Positions 34,601 through 42,193 of a stretch of DNA of 64,000 nt are shown one piece after another. The position numbers and the translations under genes are program-made. Numbering within the stretch: position 1 is the stretch's first letter; each line of letters starts with the position of its first letter. The stretch covers positions 1 through 64,000 of the forward strand of contig NZ_BCQP01000019.1 of the NCBI RefSeq assembly GCF_001552135.1, in the 5' to 3' direction. The stretch is from Actinomadura chibensis NBRC 106107 (GTDB taxonomy: Bacteria > Actinomycetota > Actinomycetes > Streptosporangiales > Streptosporangiaceae). The notes below the pieces were generated by a model. The model saw only the letters and a program-made list of their open reading frames with translations, ran no database searches and had not been told where the DNA came from.

Positions 34601-36898
34601 CTCGGGCAGCGCGCGGCGGTCGAGCTTCCCGCTCGGCGTCAGCGGCATCGCGTCCAGCACCACGATCCGGGACGGGACGAGGTGGTCGGGCAGCGTGCCG
34701 CGCAGGTGCCCGTCCAGTTCGGTCTCGGTGACGTCCGCCGGGGCGACGGCGTAGCCGATCAGCGCGGGCTGCCCGCCCGCCGCCTCGCGGGCGACGACGA
34801 CCGCGTCCGCGACCGCCGGGTGGGCGCGCAGCGCCTCCTCGATCTCGCCCGGCTCGATCCGGAACCCGCGGATCTTGACCTGGTGGTCCAGGCGGCCGAG
34901 GAACTCGATCGCGCCGTCGTCCAGGCGGCGGGCGAGGTCGCCGGTCCGGTAGATCCGGTCCTCGCCGTCGAACGGGTCCGCGACGAACCGCTCCGCCGTC
35001 AGCTCCGGCCGGTGCAGGTAGCCGCGCGCCAGGCCCACCCCCGCGATGCACAGCTCGCCCGGCACCCCCGCGGGCAGCGGGCGCAGCCGCTCGTCGAGGA
35101 CGTGCAGCCGGATGTTGTCGATCGGACGCCCGATCGGCACCCGCCGCGGGTCCGGGTCGTCGCACGGGTGGTGGGAGACGTCGACGGTCGCCTCGGTCGG
35201 CCCGTACAGGTTGACCAGCGCGGGGCCCGCGCCGTCCGGGCGGAGCAGCTCGTGGAAGCGGCGCACCACGGACGGGCTCAGCGCCTCGCCGCTGGCGAAC
35301 ACCGTCCGCAGCCCGGCGAGGGCCGCCACCTCGTCCGGCTCCCCGGCGGCGTAGTCGAGGAACGAGCCGAGCATCGACGGGACGAAGTGCATCACCGTCA
35401 CCCCGGCCCGCGCCACCGCCGCGACGATCGCGGCGGGCTCGCGCTGCGCGCCGGGTTCGAGGAGGCAGACGGCCGCGTCGGCGGTCATCCACCAGAACAG
35501 CTCCCAGACCGAGACGTCGAACGAGATCGGCGTCTTCTGCAGGATCACGTCGCCGGGGCCGATCGGGTAGGCGCGCTGCATCCACGCCAGCCGGTTCACG
35601 ACGCTGCGGTGCTCCACGGCGACGCCCTTCGGCATGCCGGTCGAGCCCGAGGTGTAGATGACGTAGGCGAGGTCGGACGCGGACCCGGGCGCGTCGAGCG
35701 CGTCGTCGCGGTCGGCGTAGCTCGCCGGGTCGGCGAGGTCGACCGGCGTCACCCCGGCGGGGAGGCCGTCCAGGTACTTGGGCTGGCCGACCACGATCCC
35801 GGCGCGGCTGTCGGTCAGCAGGTACTCGATCCGCGCGGGCGGGTACCCGGTGTCGATCGGCAGGTAGGCGCCGCCCGCCTTGAGGATCGCGAGGATGGCG
35901 ACAAGCATCTCTGGTGAGCGGTCCGCCATGACGGCGACGACGACGTCGGGCCCGGCGCCGTGGTCGCGGAGCGTCCGGGCCAGGCGGTTGGCGCGGCGGT
36001 CCAGGTCGCCGTAGCCGAGCCGCTCCGCCCCGGCGACGACGGCGAGCGCGTCCGGGTTCGCGGCGGCGCGCCGCTCGAACAGCTCGTGCAGGCGGACGGT
36101 GTCGTCGAACGGCACGGGCGGGTCCACCAGGGAGGCGAGCCAGGCGTCGTCGGCCTCGTCCCGCAGCTCCAGGTCGCCGAGCGGGGCCCCCGGGGCGGCG
36201 GCGAGGCGGTCCAGCAGGACGCACAGGCGGCGCGCCAGCCGCCGCGCCGTCGCCTCCTCGAAGCGGCGGGACTCGTAGCGGACGGTCAGCCGCAGCCCGT
36301 CCGGCGTGCGGGCGAAGCCGAACGTGACCGGGACGGGGACGGTCTCGTAGGGGATCGGCTCGTGGTGGCCCTCCAGCGCCACGGCCACGTCGAACAGCGG
36401 GTTCGTCTGGGCGTCGGACGGCAGCCCGAGCTGGTCGGTGAGGATCTTGAAGGGGTAGTCCTGGTGCCGGGTCGCCTCCGCGATGGTCGCGGCGGCGGCG
36501 CGGGCGAGGGACTCCAGCGTGGCGTCCGGGCCGACGGCGAACGACAGCGGGAGCGTCCAGGCGAGCGGCTCGTCCGCGCGGTCCGGGTCTCGCCGGATCG
36601 GGCTGCCGAGCACCGGCTCGCGGTCGCCGGTGTAGAGGTGCAGGAGCGCCGCGACACCCGCCGTGAGCAGCGCGTGCAGCCCGGCGGGATCGTTGCGGCT
36701 CATCCGGTCGAGCGCGGCGGTGGTGCCCGCGTCGAGGACGGCGGTCGTGGTGGCGGGGAGCGGCGGCTCCGTCCCGGCCGGGGCGCGGTCGGGCGTGAAG
36801 CCCGTCCGGCGCCGGTCCGGCGGGAAGCGGTTGTGCCAGAAGGCCGTCTCCAGCGGGCGGCGGGCCGCCTCGATCTTCAGTTCGCCGAGAGTTCTCAT
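31625..36898 (-). CDS. NRPS: half-C, A(Ser), PCP, C, PCP, TE
   Basis: 1757 residues. 1-225: only the second half of a condensation domain (no HHxxxDG). 240-740: adenylation domain, A3 YTSGSTGMPKG near 414; pocket D-V-W-H-F-S-L-V-D-(K) equals the EntF serine code. PCP1 Ser in VGGDS (about 814). 860-1290: full condensation domain whose active site reads HNSTLDG (about 1018), Asn in place of the second His. PCP2 in LGGNS (about 1443), with no A domain of its own. 1490-1757: thioesterase with GQCGG (about 1579, Cys nucleophile), Asp in CAKDD and His in GGHYF. PCP2 needs loading in trans, for which the stand-alone A-PCP protein or an ATP-grasp ligase are candidates. The start overlaps the upstream NRPS by 4 nt. 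Confidence 0.92.
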   Translation of the reverse strand: MRTLGELKIEAARRPLETAFWHNRFPPDRRRTGFTPDRAPAGTEPPLPATTTAVLDAGTTAALDRMSRNDPAGLHALLTAGVAALLHLYTGDREPVLGSPIRRDPDRADEPLAWTLPLSFAVGPDATLESLARAAAATIAEATRHQDYPFKILTDQLGLPSDAQTNPLFDVAVALEGHHEPIPYETVPVPVTFGFARTPDGLRLTVRYESRRFEEATARRLARRLCVLLDRLAAAPGAPLGDLELRDEADDAWLASLVDPPVPFDDTVRLHELFERRAAANPDALAVVAGAERLGYGDLDRRANRLARTLRDHGAGPDVVVAVMADRSPEMLVAILAILKAGGAYLPIDTGYPPARIEYLLTDSRAGIVVGQPKYLDGLPAGVTPVDLADPASYADRDDALDAPGSASDLAYVIYTSGSTGMPKGVAVEHRSVVNRLAWMQRAYPIGPGDVILQKTPISFDVSVWELFWWMTADAAVCLLEPGAQREPAAIVAAVARAGVTVMHFVPSMLGSFLDYAAGEPDEVAALAGLRTVFASGEALSPSVVRRFHELLRPDGAGPALVNLYGPTEATVDVSHHPCDDPDPRRVPIGRPIDNIRLHVLDERLRPLPAGVPGELCIAGVGLARGYLHRPELTAERFVADPFDGEDRIYRTGDLARRLDDGAIEFLGRLDHQVKIRGFRIEPGEIEEALRAHPAVADAVVVAREAAGGQPALIGYAVAPADVTETELDGHLRGTLPDHLVPSRIVVLDAMPLTPSGKLDRRALPEPPAKASAFAGHAAPRAGTEAELAAIWRDVLGLDEVDARDNFFAVGGDSIHFVVVLGKARERGLSFTFQELFQHPTVESLAAHLDARTDDEEPEHHRSAPFSLISEDDRARLPADAEDAYPLSMLQAGLIFQSEIMRGTAHYHDIISYLIQSPFDADVFAEAVGILVRRNPILRTTYHLDGYSEYLQVVHRDVPLPLEVTDLRGMSADEQQNWYDTWLVTEKERAFDWSVPSTLIRLYVQVLGENLYRYNISLHNSTLDGWSINLVHAEVFDLYYRLRAGQGVEPGLRDNHSRNFLGLERRALASSEDKDFWAGVLADRPRTTVPASMPSGSEFSVVMSHFDIPLELSDRIVGLAERLSVPVKNVLMAAHLRVLGMVGGDPDVMTGYEHSGRPELEGADRAIGMFLNTVPFRIRLDDRTWEDLVRDVYRAEIDFLPHRRYPMARMKQDLATQEGLFETTFNFTHFYSLKELKRLPEFDLLNVQVQAETEFVLRAEFSRHFFHDNIRLSLHYYANVIGAEQADRLGGYYLRALDLMTRDPLARYGEQTLLDDAELALVVDEWPSSSEDRVYVLDAFGLPAPVGTEGEIVASRPERPGGKADPWRAGAALEPTGRRGRWTFDGVLERAADPVPDAPAPAPDAAEFAAPATPTERAIADVWARVLGIPVERISANDAFFALGGNSLAALRVVMDLRGRARLIDVMRHPRLSELAEVIDGAAAESPERAPSRLRLLTAASGTAAGTLVCFPYAAGHAVNYLPLADAVARHAPGVALHAVELPGHDPQRPGEPFQDVRTAARAIADEILATVSGPIVLWGQCGGASPTVEVGRLLEERGADLRHVFVGAKLFLRVENLHAAMELARTMTDAEIVQWLTERAGFTHADGLDPDQAGFISRLFRHDVESGHQYNLDAHGEPAPVKVRAPFTVVCAKDDVVVAEYPEKWRDWGRVAADVRLHELDHGGHYFVRTRAADVAGLVRDALTESPVRTTTEEVR

Positions 36899-39800
36899 GA
36901 TCCGTTCCATCCGCTCGTGGTGGAGGCGTGCTCGGGACGCGGGAAGTCGAAGTCGAATCCGATGCCGGGGGCGGGCGCGGCGGACCGGCGGCCGACGAGG
37001 TCGCCGACGGTGCGTTCGGGCGCCGCCGCGGCGGCGTCGGCCAGGCCGAGGAGGCGGTCCGCGAAGGCCCGGACCGTCCCGGGGCGGAAGAGGTCGGTGC
37101 CGTAGGCCCACACCGCGTCGAAGACGCCGCCGCGGTCGTAGACCTGGAGGTTGAGGTCGAACATCGTGCAGCGGTTCAGCGTGTCCGCCGGGCGCGCGCG
37201 CCCGCCGAGCACCGGCCGCCCGGTGAACGCTGCCGCGTCCTGGAGGCCGACCATCGTGTCGAACAGGGGATGCCGGGCCGGATCGCCGCCGGGCGCCTCG
37301 AACGGGACGTCCTGGTGCGCGAGGGCGCCGAGGACGCGGCGCCGCACGTCGTCCAGGAACGCGGTGAACGGGCGCTCCGGGTCGATCGCCGCCCGCACGC
37401 AGAGCGTGGTGGCGACCATGCCGGTGACGCGCTCGGTGCCCGCGAACGTCCGCGCCGCCGCCGGGGTGCCCACGGTGACGTCGTCGTCCCCGGTGATCTG
37501 CGCCAGGAACAGCAGGTAGACGGCGGTGAGCGCGGCGAACGGGGTGGCCCCGGCGCGGTGGGCCAGCTCCTTCAGCGCGGCCGTCCGCGCCGCGCCGAAG
37601 GTGAATTCGAGCCGGTCGCCGTTCAGGCTCCGGACCGCCGGGCGGTCGAAGTCGGTCGGCAGGTCGGACCGCTCGGGCGGCTCGCCGAGCACCTCGCGCC
37701 AGTAGGGGGCCTGGCGCTCCCGGATCCAGTCGGACGCGCCGTCCGCCAGCCAGACCGCGTAGTCCTTGTACTGGAAGGCGGGCTCCGGGAGCGGACGGCC
37801 GTCGTAGAGCGCGTCCAGTTCGTCGAGCAGGATGCCGATCGTGACGCCGTCCGCGACGATGTGGTGCAGGTCGAGCGTGACCGTGTCGGCGTCCGCGCCG
37901 CGCTGGACGAAGACGCGCAGCAGCGGCCCCTCGCCCAGATCGAACGGCCGGACCAGCACCGCCCCTTCGGACACGAGCTCAACCCGGACGCGCACGTCGT
38001 CGGACACCCGCTGATACGTGGCGCTTCCGGCCTGCACGAACGTCGTGCGCAGGCAGTCGTGGCGGGCGACGAGCCCTTCGACCGCCTTCTGGAGCCGGTC
38101 GACGTCCACCCGGCCCGGGACCTCGACGCGGACCGGGACGTTGTAGTGCGTCGCGTCCTGGTTCTTCACCTGCTCGACGTAGATGCCGCGCTGCTGCGGC
38201 GTCACCGGGTACAGCGCGGCCTCCGCCGCCCTGGTCAGCGGCGGCGGGCCGTCGCCGGTGCCGCCGCGCTCGCGCACCGTCCGGGCCTGGCGCTCGATCG
38301 TCGGGTTGGTCAGCACCTCGGCGGCGCTGAGGCGCGGTCCGGGACCGCGCCGGGTCCGCGCGGCGAACGCGGCGGCGGTCAGCGAGGTCACGCCGAGGTC
38401 GAGCAGGTCGTCGGTCACGCCGATGGACGGGAGGCCGAGCGCGTCCCGCCACAGGTCGGCGAGGGCCCGCTCGATCTCGTCGCGGGGCGCGACCTTCGCG
38501 GGGCGCTCCTCGGGCGCGGCGTCGGCCAGGGCGGCGAGCGCGGCCCGGTCGATCTTGCCGTTGCGGGTCAGCGGCATCGCCTCCACCCGGACGAACCGCG
38601 CCGGGACGAGGTGGTCGGGCAGCTCGGCCCGCAGGGCGCGGCGCAGCTCGTCCGGGTTGGGCGCGCCGTCGGAGGTGTAGCAGGCGCACAGGTACTTCTC
38701 GCGCCCGCCGGGCCGCACCCGCACGAGCACGGCCGCCGACCGCACCCGCGGGAGCCGGGCCAGCCGGTGCTCCACCTCGCCCGGCTCCACCCGGAAGCCG
38801 CGGATCTTGACCTGGTCGTCCCGCCGGCCGAGGAAGTCGAGCGTGCCGTCCGGCCGCCGGCTCGCGAGGTCGCCGGTGCGGTACAGGCGGCCGCCCGCGC
38901 CGAACCGGTCGGGGATGAACGCGGCGGCGTCCAGCTCGGGGCGGTCGAGGTAGCCGTCGGCGAGCCCGTCCCCGCCGACCAGCAGCTCGCCGGGGACGCC
39001 GATCGGCTGCGGGAGCCCGTCCAGGTCGACGACGTAGGCGGTGGAGTTGGCGATCGGCGCGCCGATCGGGATCCGCCCGGTCGGCGGCGCGGTGATCGCG
39101 TGCGTCGTGGAGAACGTCGTGTTCTCGGTCGGCCCGTAGCCGTTGACGACGCGCAGCCCGGGGCACGCATCCAGCACCCGCGCGATGTGCTCGGGCGACA
39201 GCGCGTCGCCGCCCGCCAGCACCTCCCGGACCCGCCGGAACACGGTCGCGTCCTGGTCGATGAGCTGGTGGAACAGGGGAGCGGTCAGCCACAGGGTGGT
39301 GACGCCGTACGCCGCGAACGCGTCGCCGAGGCGGGCGGCGTCCAGGATCGCGTCCTCGGGGACCAGGACGAGCGCGCCGCCGGTGAGGAGCGTTCCCCAC
39401 AGCTCGAACGTCGTCGCGTCGAACCCGATCGCGCCCGTCTGGAGGATCCGGGTGCCGGGCCCGAGGCGCGCGAAGTCCGTGCCCCGCACGAGCCGGACCA
39501 CGGCGCGCTGGTTGACGAGGACGCCCTTCGGCACGCCCGTCGTGCCCGAGGTGTACATGACGTAGGCGCCGTCGGTGGCCGCCCCTTCGCGGTCGGGCGC
39601 CGCCGACGCCGCGAGGTCGCCGGGATGGACGACGGCCGTCCCGGCGGGCGCCGGGCCGATCGGCTCGCCGGTGACGAGCACGCGGGCGCCGCTGTCGCGC
39701 AGCAGCAGGTCCCGGCGCTCCGGCGGCACGTCGTGGTCGATCGGCACGTACACGCCGCCCGCCCGCAGGATCGCGAGCGTGCCGACGACCAGGTCCGGCG

Positions 39801-40563
39801 TCTTGCCGGAGATCAGGGCGACCCGGTCGTGCCGGCGCACGCCCCGCTCGCGCAGGGTGGCGGCGAGGCGGGCGGAGCGGTCGTCCAGGTCCCGGTAGGT
39901 GAGCGTGCCGTCCGCGTGGACGACCGCCGGGGCCTCCGGACGGGCCGCCGCCTGCTCGGCGAACAGCTCGGTGATCGAGGCGTTCCGGGGGTAGTCGCGG
40001 CGGGTGTCGTTGAAGCCGTCCACGACGAGGGCGCGCTCGTGCGGGCCGGTCAGCTCCAGCTCCGCGAGCGTCGAGCCGGGCGCGGCGAGGATCCGGTCCA
40101 GCGCGGTGAGGACGTGCTGGAGCAGCCGTTCGGCGGGCTCCCCGGTGTACGCGGGCGGACGGCCGTCGAGGCGCAGCGCCAGGCCGTTCCCGTCGTCGGC
40201 GACGGAGACGACCAGGTCATGCCCGTCGTCACCGGACGGCGGGCGAGGGGCGAACGCCGTCCGCGCGGTCCCGCCGCCGCGGGCGGGCGCGGCGAGGGCC
40301 GCCGCGACCGCCCGGACGTGCGCGGCGAGGGTCAGGTCCGGGGGCATCGTGAAGCCGACCCGGCCGCGGCCGAGGACGTCCAGCGCGAAGCCGTCCGCGC
40401 CCGCGTACTTGCGGGCCACCGCCAGGAACGCCGCCATGACCGCCGGACGCGGGTCGGCGGGCAGCCGCCGGTCCCCGAGCCGCCTGGTGACGGTGACCAG
40501 CGCGTCCCGGTCGGAGACCGGCCAGGCCAGCGGCCAGCTCTCAGGACGGTCGTCTCCGCTCAT
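36895..40563 (-). CDS. NRPS: half-C remnant, A(Val-like), PCP, C
   Basis: 1222 residues. 1-180: a strongly diverged second half of a condensation domain. 195-690: adenylation domain (A3 YTSGTTGVPKG, GYGPTENTTF, YRTGD, A10 NGKIDRAAL); pocket D-A-F-W-L-G-G-T-F-(K), one conservative change from the Val code DAFWIGGTFK. PCP Ser in LGVTS (about 726). 790-1200: condensation domain with intact HHIVADG (about 901). It probably activates Val and condenses it with the Ser loaded on the next protein. The start overlaps the ATP-grasp stop by 4 nt. Confidence 0.92.
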   Translation of the reverse strand: MSGDDRPESWPLAWPVSDRDALVTVTRRLGDRRLPADPRPAVMAAFLAVARKYAGADGFALDVLGRGRVGFTMPPDLTLAAHVRAVAAALAAPARGGGTARTAFAPRPPSGDDGHDLVVSVADDGNGLALRLDGRPPAYTGEPAERLLQHVLTALDRILAAPGSTLAELELTGPHERALVVDGFNDTRRDYPRNASITELFAEQAAARPEAPAVVHADGTLTYRDLDDRSARLAATLRERGVRRHDRVALISGKTPDLVVGTLAILRAGGVYVPIDHDVPPERRDLLLRDSGARVLVTGEPIGPAPAGTAVVHPGDLAASAAPDREGAATDGAYVMYTSGTTGVPKGVLVNQRAVVRLVRGTDFARLGPGTRILQTGAIGFDATTFELWGTLLTGGALVLVPEDAILDAARLGDAFAAYGVTTLWLTAPLFHQLIDQDATVFRRVREVLAGGDALSPEHIARVLDACPGLRVVNGYGPTENTTFSTTHAITAPPTGRIPIGAPIANSTAYVVDLDGLPQPIGVPGELLVGGDGLADGYLDRPELDAAAFIPDRFGAGGRLYRTGDLASRRPDGTLDFLGRRDDQVKIRGFRVEPGEVEHRLARLPRVRSAAVLVRVRPGGREKYLCACYTSDGAPNPDELRRALRAELPDHLVPARFVRVEAMPLTRNGKIDRAALAALADAAPEERPAKVAPRDEIERALADLWRDALGLPSIGVTDDLLDLGVTSLTAAAFAARTRRGPGPRLSAAEVLTNPTIERQARTVRERGGTGDGPPPLTRAAEAALYPVTPQQRGIYVEQVKNQDATHYNVPVRVEVPGRVDVDRLQKAVEGLVARHDCLRTTFVQAGSATYQRVSDDVRVRVELVSEGAVLVRPFDLGEGPLLRVFVQRGADADTVTLDLHHIVADGVTIGILLDELDALYDGRPLPEPAFQYKDYAVWLADGASDWIRERQAPYWREVLGEPPERSDLPTDFDRPAVRSLNGDRLEFTFGAARTAALKELAHRAGATPFAALTAVYLLFLAQITGDDDVTVGTPAAARTFAGTERVTGMVATTLCVRAAIDPERPFTAFLDDVRRRVLGALAHQDVPFEAPGGDPARHPLFDTMVGLQDAAAFTGRPVLGGRARPADTLNRCTMFDLNLQVYDRGGVFDAVWAYGTDLFRPGTVRAFADRLLGLADAAAAAPERTVGDLVGRRSAAPAPGIGFDFDFPRPEHASTTSGWNGS

Positions 40564-41810
40564 CGGGTGCCCACCGCCTCGCCGTCGAGGACGGTGAACT
40601 CCGTCTCCAGCAGGGCGTCGATCTCGGCGGCCAGCGAGCGCAGCTCGGCGTGGTCGGACGCCGTCCCCTGGACGAGGCCGACGCAGTCCTGGGTGCCGTT
40701 CCGCCAGTCGAGGACCTGCCCCGGCTCGGCCCGGACGTCCACCTGGTCGACGCCCGGCAGCGCCGCGATGCGCTCGATACCGCCGAGGCGCCGCAGCGCG
40801 GCCCGCCGGGGCGGCGCGGGGAGGTAGCGGCGGAACGCGATCCGCCGGAAGTCCGGCGGGTCGTCCGGCGGGGCCGGCCCGGCCGCCGCGCCCAGCGCGG
40901 CGCGCAGCAGGTCGTAGCCGGACGCCCGGCGCAGCAGGGCCGCGACGTTGCCGCCGACCCGGCCGTTCACCTCGATGATCCGGGGGCCGTCCGGGGTCAG
41001 CTTGAGCTCGGTGTGCGCGCACCCGGACCGGACGCCGAGCGCCCGCAGCGCCGCCCCGGCCAGCTCCTCGGCCCGTCCGGCGAGGTCGCGCGGCAGCGTC
41101 GCCGGGACGAACTGCCCCGTCTCCCGGAACGGCTCGGCCAGCGGGAACTTGCCCATCACCGCGACGTGCCGGACCTCGCCCGCCGCCACGACCGACTCGA
41201 CCGAGACGTAGTCGCCCCAGCCGGGACCGGCCGCCGCCGGGTCGCCTTCGAGCAGCTCCTCGACGAGGTAGCCGCCCGCCGGGACAGCCCGGGACGCGAT
41301 GTCCGCGACGTCGGCGGGCCCGGCGACCCGGTAGGTGGAGGCGCTGCCCGCGCCCCGCCGGGGCTTGACGACGGCCGGGAAGCCGAGCCGCGCCGCCGCG
41401 TCCGCGAGCGCCGCCGCGTCGGCGGCCTCCCGGTGGCGCGGCCCGGGCAGCCCCGCCCGGTCGAGGGCGCGCCGCTGGTGGAGCTTGTCCCCGAGCGCGA
41501 GCGCCGTGCCGGGGTCGTGGTAGTCGAGCCCGAGCCGCGCCGCGACGCCGGCGGTGAGGCCGATCCGGTACTCGCTGAACGTGGTGATCCCGGCGGGGCG
41601 CAGCGGCGCGACCGCCCGGGCCACCGCGCCGGGGTCGGACCCGGCGTCGACGACCGGCGCGGCCGACCGCAGGGCGGGCAGCGCGCCCGCGACGTGCGCG
41701 GCGGCCGGGTCGCAGACGAAGACGACGTCACAGACGCCCCGCGCCGCCGCCGCGATCTCCAGCGGCCCCGCCGAGCCGCGGTCGTAGACGACCAGGACGA
41801 GCGGCTTCAT
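40560..41810 (-). CDS. ATP-grasp ligase at the head of the NRPS operon
   Basis: 416 residues of the ATP-grasp carboxylate-amine ligase type: LGDKLHQRRALDRAGLPGP (about 107), GFPAVVKPRRGAGSASTYRV (about 146), YLVEELLEG, and the Mg-binding IIEVNGRVGGNV (about 280). The C-terminal 120 residues carry the extra domain seen in amino-acid ligases (BacD/DdaF-like). It joins an amino acid or peptide carboxylate to an amine using ATP. The SD-like GGAAGGGC precedes the ATG. The stop of a 49-codon ORF overlaps this start by 4 nt, so the ligase is translated directly after that peptide. Confidence 0.85.
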   Translation of the reverse strand: MKPLVLVVYDRGSAGPLEIAAAARGVCDVVFVCDPAAAHVAGALPALRSAAPVVDAGSDPGAVARAVAPLRPAGITTFSEYRIGLTAGVAARLGLDYHDPGTALALGDKLHQRRALDRAGLPGPRHREAADAAALADAAARLGFPAVVKPRRGAGSASTYRVAGPADVADIASRAVPAGGYLVEELLEGDPAAAGPGWGDYVSVESVVAAGEVRHVAVMGKFPLAEPFRETGQFVPATLPRDLAGRAEELAGAALRALGVRSGCAHTELKLTPDGPRIIEVNGRVGGNVAALLRRASGYDLLRAALGAAAGPAPPDDPPDFRRIAFRRYLPAPPRRAALRRLGGIERIAALPGVDQVDVRAEPGQVLDWRNGTQDCVGLVQGTASDHAELRSLAAEIDALLETEFTVLDGEAVGTR

Positions 41811-41956
41811 GACCGCCCTTCCCGGCCGGGCCCGATCGCGTCGCCGAGGTTGCCGGAACGGCCATTCACCCGGCCCCTCCGCATCGGTGGACTGATCATG
41901 TCCCAACCCGAGTCGAGCGTGAATGAATGTTGCCGGGAGACAGATTCATCGGTCAT
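41807..41956 (-). CDS. 49-residue peptide, first ORF of the NRPS operon
   Basis: MTDESVSRQHSFTLDSG at the N-terminus and a Gly/Arg-rich C-terminal half (GNLGDAIGPGREGRS). GGGGAG lies 6 nt before the ATG, and the TGA overlaps the ATP-grasp ATG as ATGA, the same coupling used through the rest of the operon. The first ten codons are much poorer in third-position G/C than the neighbours (GAT GAA TCT, CAA CAT TCA). No Cys, no signal peptide, not MbtH-like (lacks the NxExQxSxWP and WTDxRP motifs). It could be a ribosomal precursor or carrier peptide for the ligase, or a leader that only sets translation. I know no match. Confidence 0.5.
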   Translation of the reverse strand: MTDESVSRQHSFTLDSGWDMISPPMRRGRVNGRSGNLGDAIGPGREGRS

Positions 41957-41962
41957 GGGAAA

Positions 41963-41968
41963 CTCCCC
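41963..41968 (-). promoter_or_regulatory. Shine-Dalgarno GGGGAG of the 49-codon ORF
   Basis: Six bases complementary to the 16S tail, with an ideal 6-nt gap to the ATG at 41956. It is the main evidence that the operon begins with the small peptide rather than with the ATP-grasp gene. Confidence 0.6.
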
Positions 41969-42193
41969 GTCAGGCCCGCCGCCGGGCGAATCGCACGGCG
42001 CAACGAATGGTCGCATTCGGCGCCTTGGACGATCGAGAGGAGAACGGGGCTCATATTTCTGCACCTGCGGTTTCCTGTCCCCCGCGGCGCCGCCCGGCGG
42101 GTTACGCTCCCGCTGGACGACGAAGATCAGGACTGGTCACCCGGCATGCGCCGCGCCGCGGCGGAACGGGCGGCCGGCGGGAAGGGGCGAGGA

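Noticed and set aside
31721..35917. 1398-codon plus-strand frame inside the NRPS
   Set aside because: Perfect antisense shadow of a well-supported NRPS with all core motifs.
41807..42064. MbtH-like protein ahead of the NRPSs
   Set aside because: The short ORF lacks the conserved MbtH Trp and Pro motifs; reported instead as an unknown peptide.
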